Assembly: GCF_001641265.1 (NCBI RefSeq) | Contig: NW_020167544.1 | Span: 62,001-126,000 of the forward strand | DNA: 64,000 nucleotides | Direction of reading: 5' to 3' | Source: Pseudogymnoascus destructans | Taxonomy: Eukaryota; Ascomycota; Leotiomycetes; Thelebolales; Thelebolaceae | Shown here: positions 10,161 through 18,200 of the stretch, in pieces | Position numbering within the stretch: position 1 is the stretch's first letter | Layout of the letters: each line of letters begins with the position of its first letter | The notes under the pieces: generated by a model | The model's database searches: none | The model's input: the letters and a program-made list of their open reading frames with translations, nothing else | Told to the model about the DNA's origin: nothing | Position numbers and translations under genes: made by a program

Positions 10161-11252
10161 CTACATATTGTAGAATTTGGCAAGAAACTCGTCTGATTCC
10201 TTAGTAGGAGGTAACATAGCCAACTTCTTGTCAGATGGCAAGACCCATTTGAAATCCACCAGCTCATCCTTCTCCCTCAGCATCTCCCAAGCCTTAAATG
10301 CACCAGTAGCATCTTCATCCAATTGAAATCCATGCTGAGTAGTGTCGTACCCATCAGGGTACCAATCAGCAGGTCCGGGAAGAGAAACCTGCCCATCCTC
10401 AAAGTTCCATGACGCGAAGTTCCTCCAGACAGCTAATTGAAGCTTCGTGAAATATAGGTGAGGAGGGATCTTCTCGTAGTAGATTCTGTACGTATGTGTT
10501 AGCTGATTACTATAGTGATTACTATAGTGACTCTTACCCAGTCTCCTCATCAATTGCTGGGGGAAGGTTCTTGAGGAAGTCGGGATCCGTATTGACTTTG
10601 TTCATGAGCTTCAGAGTTTACTTGTATGCCGTCGACCATTTGCGGCGCCAAATGGTGAAGGCAAGCTGCTCCACTCTCTGGGTCTAATTAGTATTAGTCC
10701 CCTAATAGTAGGGCTGATCATACCTTAGTTGAGGCTTCAGTCTGGGCCTCCACTTCCAGTTGGACCTTCTCAATCTCTTTAATCCCAATACCATTGGCCA
10801 ACTCGTCAGCTCTCCACATAGCTTCCTGGGCAACTTCATCGTCCTCATCTTCGGTTTCCCAGGCATGGTTGTTGTCATCCCACACTGCGTACGCTCCTCC
10901 ACCTTCTCCAATCCCAAGGTGTTGTTGAACGATAGAAGCATGGTTGCCATCCTGAATGCTATTTCCTGGTTACTATAATGATTACTATAACGTAGGAGAA
11001 GGGAGCTTACCGTCGGAGTCGCACCTCGTCCTTCTTAGACTGAACCTTCTCTTGTTGTTCAACTGGGCTAAGGGCTTTGAAAGCTCGTGTCTCCCAGATT
11101 TTCTTGATAGCGTATGCAGTAGCCGCTGTATCAGCCCTCTTTGCATTGTCGACCATGAGTTCTTGTTCCGTCATGTTGTTGCGGCGGTTCTGTACACGCT
11201 TGGTGTTCTCGTTGGTCGACTTCTCGGTTGATTCTTTGCGCTTTCCGACCAT
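10161..11252 (-). CDS. Unrecognised ~315-residue protein carried by the hAT element (one nonsense codon)
   Basis: Four exons on the minus strand fit in phase: 11252-11011, 10958-10724, 10683-10538 and 10485-10161. Their introns are 52, 40 and 52 nt, and the first and third carry the 21-bp motif. The N-terminus is basic and polar (MVGKRKESTEKSTNENTKR), then comes an alanine-rich helical stretch (AKRADTAATAYAIKKIWE). The middle is acidic (WETEDEDDEVAQEAMWRADE), and the C-terminal half is tryptophan- and proline-rich (PGPADWYPDGYDTTQHGF). One in-frame TAA at 10618-10620 (YK-stop-TLKLM) looks like CAA to TAA. I do not recognise the family and propose no function. It diverges from the H3-like gene with about 480 bp between starts, so co-regulation is possible. 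Confidence 0.65.
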
Positions 11253-11733
11253 GGTGGGTGATGGGTGATTACTATAATGGTTACTATAAAGTAATTGATG
11301 GTAGGAGGGAGTAAAGATTTACCTTGGTGGTGGAGGGTGGGTGGGTGGACAGAAGAAGGCGACTGTGGTGGTAGAAGCTCGGAAATCCAGAAGAAGGAAG
11401 CTCGGGGTGGTAGCAGAAGTAGGAAGCTCGGGGTGGTGGCAGAAGTAGGAAGTTTGGGGTGGTGGCAGAAGCTTAGGATTCCTATTGTTGTTGTGTAATT
11501 GTTATGGTAGAATTCACTTAATACGCCTATTACGATATAATGGGTGAAGCTCAAGATATTTCGCCAAGCGAGCCAGCAGTTCACCCAGAACACAACACCC
11601 ACCCAAATTTGGGTTTTCCTCCCTCAACCTTTCTGTTATTATGTGACAAGCCACTCACGGGTGGACTGGTAAGTGAACCACTCCTCTTATATTATAGTAA
11701 TACTTAGAGTAACACCTCGTCAGGGCAATATGG
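11253..11733. promoter_or_regulatory. Divergent leader region between the unrecognised gene and the H3-like gene
   Basis: The region contains two further copies of the 21-bp motif (11268-11288 and a degenerate one at 11693-11713). The latter sits in a probable leader intron of the H3-like gene (11669-11723, GTAAGT...CAG). A short imperfect tandem repeat of about 29 bp, rich in GGTGGTAGCAGAAG-like sequence, lies at 11384-11470. I infer it holds the shared upstream sequences of both genes; no specific promoter element is identified. Confidence 0.5.
11384..11470. repeat. Imperfect ~29-bp tandem repeat, about three units
   Basis: Units resemble AAGTAGGAAGCTCGGGGTGG with small changes, repeated head to tail in the divergent leader region. 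Confidence 0.7.
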
Positions 11734-12453
11734 ATGACGAGCCCTATGACGACTAGGGGTCCTAGGGGTCCTAAGTTCATGGGTCGCCGTCGCCTTCCAA
11801 CTACACCAACGCGCTCTAGCCAGCGTCAACCACAACTTCAATCACCTCCTCCAACCCAGCCTAAGGCTCCCCGAGGCCCAATCCCAACTCTTGCACCAGG
11901 CCAAGTACTGAGCCAGAAAGAACCCAAGATATCCAGCATGGCTCGCCAGAAACAAGTTCGCCAGAATACGGCCAGCAAAGCCCCAAGGAAGGCACCAGTG
12001 GGTGGGAAGACTGTGATGAAGGCGAAAAAGCATCGTTCCAAGCCAGGCAGTAGGTTGATTACTATACTTATTACTATAAAGCTCTTACTGACATCAACTA
12101 GTTGTTGCACTTCGTCAAATTAAGCGATACCAGAAAACAACAGAGCTACTCATTCCCCATGCGCCATTCGTCTGCCTCATCAAAGAGATCATGGTTGACC
12201 TGAAATCGCCCTATCAAATCCAAGCGACTGCAGTTTCTGCACTACAAGAAGCAGCTGAGACCACTTTGGTCAAGGAGTTTGAGAGTAAGTGAACATCCAT
12301 TTTATAGTAATCATTATAGTAATCATTACAGTGACTCAACTTGCTGTGATCCACGCAAAGCATGTTACCATTCAGCAGAAGGACATGAAACTGGTGCAAT
12401 CAATGAGGCTCCATATGACGGGGTTCCGGTTCCCAGGGCAGCTACTTGAGTAA
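11734..12453 (+). CDS. Divergent histone H3-like protein encoded within the hAT element
   Basis: Exons 11734-12049, 12102-12284 and 12332-12453 splice in frame to 206 residues, or 138 if translation starts at the internal ATG at 11938, close to the ~136 of canonical H3. From 11938 the protein has an H3-type tail (MARQKQVRQNTASKAPRKAP). It then shows the H3 alpha-N block (KPGIVALRQIKRYQKTTELL), alpha-1 (APFVCLIKEIMVDL), alpha-2 (ATAVSALQEAAETTLVKEFE, AVIHAKHVTI) and alpha-3 (KDMKLVQSM), with an unusual C-terminus FPGQLLE. K4, K14 and K18 align, while the K9 position is Q and S10 is N. Loop 1 has the canonical H3 length, so it does not look like CENP-A. Residues 1-68 of the longer form are proline/arginine-rich. 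Both introns (12050-12101, 12285-12331) carry the 21-bp motif. The frame and splice sites are intact. Confidence 0.85.
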
Positions 12454-12674
12454 GGAAGGGAGGAACCAATACTGGGGGAAGTAGATACCAAATATATTCC
12501 TTTACTACACTAAATATATCTGTCTGTGAAGTTATCGTAGATTTGAATATACGCACGTGACAGATTGCACGTGTTGGTTTGCCAAGGAACCATTGGGGGA
12601 CCGCACCGGTCTGGTCGGTTTTTCCAATATTTCCAGACCAGACCGCGGTCCGGTCTGGAAATGTTCCGAACCGA
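12454..12674. repeat. Subterminal region of the hAT element, GC-rich inverted motifs
   Basis: This lies between the H3-like gene and the terminal repeat. From about 12590 it contains repeated GGTCTGG/GGTCCGG motifs and a near-palindrome centred on CCGCGG (about 12631-12660). Similar motifs recur inside the other end (13785-14040). hAT transposases typically bind short subterminal repeats, so these are candidate binding sites. Confidence 0.6.
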
Positions 12675-12696
12675 CGGTCCCCCGTGGCGCACACTA
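12675..12696. repeat. hAT terminal inverted repeat (left end, now reversed)
   Basis: 22 bp identical to 14044-14065, ending GTGGCGCACACTA. It is followed by TCTCTACT at 12697-12704, the reverse complement of the 8 bp after the other end. Confidence 0.88.
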
Positions 12697-12704
12697 TCTC
12701 TACT

Positions 12705-12832
12705 GCCTAGACAGAAGCTATTAGGAAATGGATTCTAGAGCAATATCACCTAGGGCCTAGAGCTATAAGAGCTATGATATTTACTGCTGTCTATAAGCTC
12801 TAGAGCCTTCTACCACCACCCTTAGTAAGCTA
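12705..12832 (+). repeat. Pogo-1 transposase fragment
   Basis: The frame reads TEAIRKWILEQYHLGPRAIR and then MIFTAVYKL, matching TEAINKWIIKQYYLGLGATR in the pogo relic at 49.1-50.0 kb. It adjoins the hAT target site on the left and is cut by the solo LTR at AGCTA on the right. Confidence 0.7.
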
Positions 12833-13742
12833 TGTCATACTGACATTCATTGCACTCAGTTTGCTATCAAACTCAAGAGCAAACTTGGAAATCTCCTCCT
12901 CAAACCTACAAGTCACTATACATATTTTGGCTTATCACACCAACAACAAGAGCAATACTACTCAACGATTGCTACAACCATCTATGATTCATTACACGTC
13001 ATTGCTCCTTAGTTACTGGGCCGATATTACCACATAGCATATCTCTACAACCCTCTATGATTCATTACATGACATCACTCATACTATCACATGACATATC
13101 TCTACCAACTAGAGGCCTAGGAGCATGAACGATAGCTCTAAAAGCTCCTACGAACCTCTATGATTCATTACACGTCATCTCTCTTTAGTTACCCACAAGA
13201 TTGGTTAAGTTATGACATAATTTGTCTATGACATAATTTGTCTATAGGGGTACTCTGACCTTGGACCTCCTTTTACTTCCTATAGGCTACGAACCTAAGA
13301 GATGGTTCTATGGGATTCTCTTACGTCGACTACAGTTACCAAGCCTGGTAAGTCATGGAAAGTCTTGGAAAATGAGAGAACTACATTCCTTTAGCATAAA
13401 TAGGATTGCCCTTTCCTTAAGAAAGGGCAAGCAGACAATACAGTAAATTGACTATCACATACTTCCACGTCTTTTTCAAGCTTCCAAGCATTGATCTTGT
13501 TACTCCTTGTTTCTGAAAAGTCAGTGAGGTGTTAACCTCTGACTTACCCCTGAGTTCTCAGACTCAACATTTGTTGCAACTTGTCTGAACCACTTCACTA
13601 CATCACACACCTGATTGCTGCGTTGTGGAATAGTCTAAGCTACAACCCTTTGGCTCTGTTTCCTAAGACAGTGTGTTGTCTTAGTAAATTCATCCCTTCC
13701 TTGGGTGGCTAGATTCTCACATCTGGTGCACCCACCATTACA
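12833..13742 (+). repeat. Solo LTR, gypsy-A family, copy b (910 bp)
   Basis: Termini are TGTCATACTGACATT and CCCACCATTACA. Left flank AGCTA (12828-12832), right flank CCCAG (13743-13747). The flanks do not match each other but pair crosswise with those of copy a at 4315-5224. Confidence 0.9.
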
Positions 13743-14065
13743 CCCAGTCACCTTATAGGGAAATGGTCGAAACAATTGAGTTAAGCCAAGTCCGTAACAA
13801 GTCCCAGTCTGGTCGGGAAATCTGGGAGTCATGGCGTAATATAGATCTATAGTAATAATTATAGTAATTGCATCTACTACAAATTACACATGGAAAATAA
13901 GTCATTATATAGAATATTTACACGTCATTGTCAACTAACCCAGTCATCAGGTGATGACAGTCTTGGCAGACCGACGGGGAACCGCAGTTTATGAGCTTCA
14001 GACTGGACCGTGGTCCGGTCCGGTTTAGGTCCCCCGACGGGGTCGGTCCCCCGTGGCGCACACTA
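13743..14065 (+). mobile_element. Right end of the hAT element with the tail of its transposase
   Basis: After the CCCAG duplication the frame SPYREMVETIEL...SQSGREIWESWR continues the hAT transposase exon interrupted at 5225. It meets a probable intron donor at 13836, and a motif copy lies at 13848-13868. The distal part holds GGTCCGG-type subterminal motifs and the terminal repeat 14044-14065. The 8-bp AGTAGAGA target site follows at 14066-14073. Confidence 0.8.
14044..14065. repeat. hAT terminal inverted repeat (right end)
   Basis: 22 bp identical to 12675-12696; followed by AGTAGAGA. Confidence 0.88.
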
Positions 14066-14101
14066 AGTAGAGAGCACCTTATTCTTACCCCCTTAGGGTA
14101 G
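14066..14101 (-). repeat. Pogo-1 fragment with hAT target site
   Basis: Reverse-complemented, this reads CCCTAAGGGGGTAAGAATAA and on to CTCTCTACT, aligning with 49355-49390 in the pogo relic. It shows that the hAT element inserted into pogo sequence. Confidence 0.65.
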
Positions 14102-14576
14102 TGTAACGCTGACTTCTAAACGATAGAAGACACAGAGGTTCTCTTGCGTAAAGGTTTACTTATCAGAGGAGGCAGGGGATCAGACACAAAGGCTTCAAGT
14201 AACACGTTACTAGTATATAACAAATACTGTATTGAGTTGAGCATGAAGCTCCTATCTAAGGAAATACTATCTACTTATATAGTGGCGTCGTGCCTAGTGG
14301 ACTCTTGGGAACTCACTCGAGTCCTCGGAGTCCTGGACTCTTAGGACTCTTCTCATCATCCTGCGAGTCCATCACATGCCTAGTGGACTCCTGGGAACTC
14401 ACTCGAGTCCTCGGAGTCCTGGACTCTTAGGACTCTTCTCATCATCCTGCGAGTCCGTCACGTGATACTTTCGGAACTACTATTCCCCGCTGCCCCTCCA
14501 GGTACCAGGGCCGGTCTCATGCGACCTCCCTCCTTCCTGTCCTGTAGTTGGCCAGCCTTCTTGTTCCGTCGTAACA
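14102..14576 (-). repeat. Gypsy-B 3' LTR (475 bp)
   Basis: TG...CA termini; contains a tandem duplication of about 86 bp (GTGCCTAGTGGACTC to GCGAGTCC), seen at about 14287-14460. Confidence 0.95.
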
Positions 14577-14624
14577 CTCGCTCCCTTCCCCTGGGCATTC
14601 GTCTCGAATCCTATAAGTACGTCC

Positions 14625-15236
14625 ATGTCGGGACTCTGCTGCTCCTCAGCGAGTCCTTCAACATGCAACATGCCTACTGACACTGCCCGCAAACTCCAGG
14701 AACGCAACGATCTTGTCCGTCGAATAAAGAACCACGGATACGAACTACCCGAAATGGATTCTTGCTCGAACTGCGTGAGGCGAAACATTACTTGCGTGTC
14801 GTCTCCAAATGATTCACGGCGGTGCGCCGAGTGCGTTCGTCGCAACTTGAAAGAAAAGTGTGACTGTATGGGTCCTGAGCATCCCGACTGGGTGAAGCTC
14901 GAACGGGAGGAGGATCGCCTGGATCGCGAAGAGGAAGAAACCCTTTCGAAGTTACTTCGTCTGCGGAAGCAGAAACGCCTCATCCGAACCCGTGGTAAAG
15001 ATATGCTCCGGCGAGGTTTGAAAACCCTCGACGAGCTTGATGCGGCAGAGGAGGCCGAACGTGTGGCTGCTGAGAAGCGTGACGCTGTTGAGGCTGAGGA
15101 GCAGGCAGTTAGCGCTGCCTCCTCATCTGTGACCGGGACCCTCGCTTCCTCCGATCCACTGGCCTACTCCCCTGCATCTTGGGATCAATGGCTGGCGGAT
15201 GGCGGCGTCGATATTCCTCCAGCAGTTCTTTGCTGA
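14625..15236 (+). CDS. Antisense cysteine-rich protein within gypsy-B (203 aa)
   Basis: This open frame runs opposite to gag and pol, between the 3' LTR and the end of pol, overlapping the last ~128 bp of pol. The likely start is MPTDTARKLQERNDL at about 14670. It holds a cysteine cluster (SCSNCVRRNITC; RRCAECVRRNLKEKCDC) followed by a long charged, probably coiled-coil helix (LEREEDRLDREEEETLSKLL) and a C-terminal WDQWLADGG. The cluster resembles a small zinc-binding domain. I recall similar small proteins near fungal gypsy elements but cannot confirm that here. Its role is unknown; an LTR-driven antisense or regulatory product is possible. Confidence 0.6.
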   Translation: MSGLCCSSASPSTCNMPTDTARKLQERNDLVRRIKNHGYELPEMDSCSNCVRRNITCVSSPNDSRRCAECVRRNLKEKCDCMGPEHPDWVKLEREEDRLDREEEETLSKLLRLRKQKRLIRTRGKDMLRRGLKTLDELDAAEEAERVAAEKRDAVEAEEQAVSAASSSVTGTLASSDPLAYSPASWDQWLADGGVDIPPAVLC

Positions 15237-18200
15237 TGTTCCTTGTTGGTTCCCACGAATTATCCGTAGGTTCGTAATTTTCCCATTTTATCAAAAACTC
15301 TTCTCGACGTCCTACTAACCTTCTGTCTAGGATCGTTTCGACCTCATATTCGATTATCTCATTCTCGGGTTGGAGTTCAGTGTCGGTCGCAATTGGGGTA
15401 TTTCCTCTTGCTGGTTCCAGTAGTGAGACATGAAATACCGGGTGTAGTCTAGACTTCCTGGGTAGCTGCAGTCTGTAATTAACTGAGCTGACTTTGTTCA
15501 ATATTTTGAATGGTCCCAATTTCTTGAAGTCCAACTTTGTGCTTGGTCGTTTCGTTTTGATATGTTTCCGGAGTAGGTATACTTTATCCCCCTCCTTGAA
15601 GGCAGGTTCCATACTGCGCTTCTTGTTTGCGTATGCGGCGGATCGTTCATTTAAGAATTGGATGTCCGTCGCAAGTTGTTCGTGGAACGATTTCAGTTGT
15701 TCCACCACGATCAGGGCTTGTTCAGCTCGTGATTCATCCGGTCTTGGTTGCCTATATGCTTCTGGCTGGTAGCCATAATTGGCAAAGAACGGTGAGACTT
15801 TCGTTGCTTCTGTCATCGCGCTGTTATATGCAAACTGTGCGATGGGTAAGATCTGAACCCAGTTATCCTGTTGATGATTGACATAGCTTCGCAGGTACTG
15901 TTCAAGGGTCTGATTTAATCTTTCTGTTTGGCCGTCTGTCTGGGGATGAAAAGCTGTTGATAGCTTATGATTTGTTCCCAGTAGCGCCATCAATGATTTC
16001 CAGAATTTCGAAGTAAAGAGCTTGTCTCTATCTGAGATGATTTCTTCTGGCATCCCATGATCGGCTAATATGACTCGAATGAAGGTATATGCGAGCGCCT
16101 CGGCATCGCTAGCTTCTAGATATGGTATAAACTTCCCATATTTCGTGAGTCTTTCCGTGATGACGAGGATAGAGTCGTATTCTATTCCTGTTAACGGGTC
16201 CTTGGAGGGTGGAAGCTTGACGATGAAGTCCAAAGCTATTGATTTCCACGCTCCTTTTGGTACTGGTGTCGACTTGAGTTGTCCGTATGGCAGATGCCTA
16301 TTGGATTTTGACTTGCTGCAAATGTCGCACTCTCTTACCACTGTCTCTACCTGCTTCCTCATACCTGGGAAGTAGTAGTGTCGAGTGATTCGTTCGAAGG
16401 TTCGTGTTACTCCCTGATGACCGTGTGCTGGTAACGAGTGTTGTTCTTGCACCAGCGGGCGTCTCATTTGACTTGGGACATACACTAACCCTTTGTATCG
16501 AATCAATCCTTGTTCGTCGATGGTGAAGTCGCCTTCGACTTTGGACAAGACTCGCTTGGCGCATTCGTCTGTTGCGTAAGCTTTCTTGAGTCTTTCCTCG
16601 AGTTCTGTATCTTCGATGACTGAGATCGTCGCTAGTAACTCGTTGTACTGTATTCCTGCATCTGTTTTCTTCAGAATTGCTCTAGGTCTTTCTTCCTTTG
16701 GGCCGGCGTAGTCGGTCCGTCTGCTGAGAGCATCTGCTCTTGCATTCTCGGAGCCCTTGCGATAGGTTATCGTGAAGTTGTAGGCTGCGAGGGTTTCTGC
16801 CCAGCGGACTTGTCTGCGGTTTAAAACCTTGGTCGTGGTGAAGTATATGAGGTTCTTGTGATCCGTCCATACCTGCACAGGGTAGGTGGGTCCCTCAAGA
16901 TATACTCGCCACTGCTCAAAGGCAACGACAATAGCCAGTAGCTCCTTGTCGTGGATGTCGTAATTGAGTTCCGCGGGTGACAGTTTCCTAGAGTAGTACG
17001 CGATTGGTTTGAACTTACCGTTCTCGTCTGGTTGATTCAGACATGCTCCAATTGCAAAGTCAGAAGAGTCCGTTTCGAGGATGATCTTCTTTGCAGGGTC
17101 AAATGTAGCAAGGATAGGTGCTTCCGTGAACTTCGTCTTAAGTTCCTGGAAAGCAGCCTCTGCCTTGTCTGTCCATTTGAATTCGAGATCCTTTCTGGTA
17201 AGCTCCGTGAGTGGTTGAGCTACCTTGGAATATCCCGAGATGAATCTTCGGTAGAAGTTGGCGAAGCCTAGGAAGGCTTGCACTTCCTTGACCGTGGTCG
17301 GTGTTGGCCATTCCAACACTGCCGTTACTTTTGCTTGGTCCATCTTGATGCCGTGCGTTCCAATAATGTAACCCAAGAATTCGACTTGGTTTTTATGGAA
17401 CTCGCACTTCTCTGGTTTGAGGAGTAAGCTGTACTCCTTTAGTTTCTTCAGGACGAGTTTGACATGCTTGACATGCTCCTCCTTGGTTGCTGAATACACC
17501 AGGACATCGTCTAGGTAGACAATGGTAAAGATGTCTAAGTATTCATGCAAAGCATCATTCATCAGTCGTTGCATAGATGCGGGTGCGTTTGTTAGCCCAA
17601 AGGGCATGACTTGATACTCGAATAGGCCATAGCGGGTGCGGAATGCTGTTTTCCACTCTTCCCCAGCCTTGATTCGGATCAGGTTGTATGCTCCTCGCAG
17701 ATCTAGCTTACTGAAGATCTTTGCTCCTTGAAATCTATCGTGTAGTTCGTTGATTAACGGCAGGGCATACCTGTCCTTGATTGTGATGTTGTTCAACGCT
17801 CGATAGTCCACACATAACCGTAGGGAGCCATCTTTCTTTGGTACGAAAAGCACCGGACTTCCTGCGGGTGATGTGGATGGTTTGATGAATCCTTTTGCTA
17901 GGTTATCATCAATGTACTCCTTAAGTACCTTCAGCTCCTTTTCCGATAGCTGATATATTGGTCCGAACGGTGGACTCTTGTCTTTCTCCAAAGGTATCTC
18001 GTGATCCCATGGTTGGTGCTTAGGAAGCGCCTCATTCTTAGGGCCTTCCTGGAATAATTGCTCGTATTCCTTGTACTCCACCGGTATACTCGTCGGTGAG
18101 GATGCCTGGGCTAGGTCATCGAGCTCGGAGGTTGCACATAACTCCTTCCGGCCCTGGGAGGGTTTCTCCCGTTGTCGCGTGTCCGTCCGTTGTTCACACG

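Larger units (their letters stand above)
5225..12696 (-). mobile_element. Main body of a cargo-carrying hAT transposon (flipped relative to its other end)
   Basis: This block holds the hAT transposase gene (minus strand, up to 8016), a later Fot1 insertion (8040-9899), an unrecognised gene (10161-11252), a histone H3-like gene (11734-12453) and one element end at 12696. The end carries the 22-bp terminal repeat 12675-12696 followed by TCTCTACT, the reverse complement of AGTAGAGA, which follows the other end at 14065. Without the Fot1 copy the original element was roughly 5.9 kb. All three resident genes contain introns or leaders bearing the same 21-bp motif, which supports their being one unit. 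The element is probably dead because the transposase has nonsense and frameshift lesions. Confidence 0.8.

Noticed and set aside
11171..11602. 143-codon minus-strand frame upstream of the unknown gene
   Set aside because: It reads through the tandem repeat and motif copy, is proline-rich by composition, and overlaps the better supported exon 1 in another frame.
11734..12453. CENP-A (centromeric H3) for the H3-like gene
   Set aside because: Loop 1 has the canonical H3 length and the tail aligns to ordinary H3 from A1 to K18; CENP-A tails do not, and loop 1 is usually longer.
13261..13446. 61-codon frame starting MDLLLLPIGYEPKRWFYGIL, identical in two solo LTRs
   Set aside because: Identity follows from the LTR copies being nearly identical; the LTR is non-coding in this family and the frame is short.
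14144..14344. 66-codon frame in both gypsy-B LTRs
   Set aside because: It lies wholly inside the LTR and is duplicated with it; no coding evidence.
14340..14460. CRISPR-like spaced repeats in the gypsy-B LTR
   Set aside because: Only two units, part of an LTR, in a eukaryote; a tandem duplication suffices.
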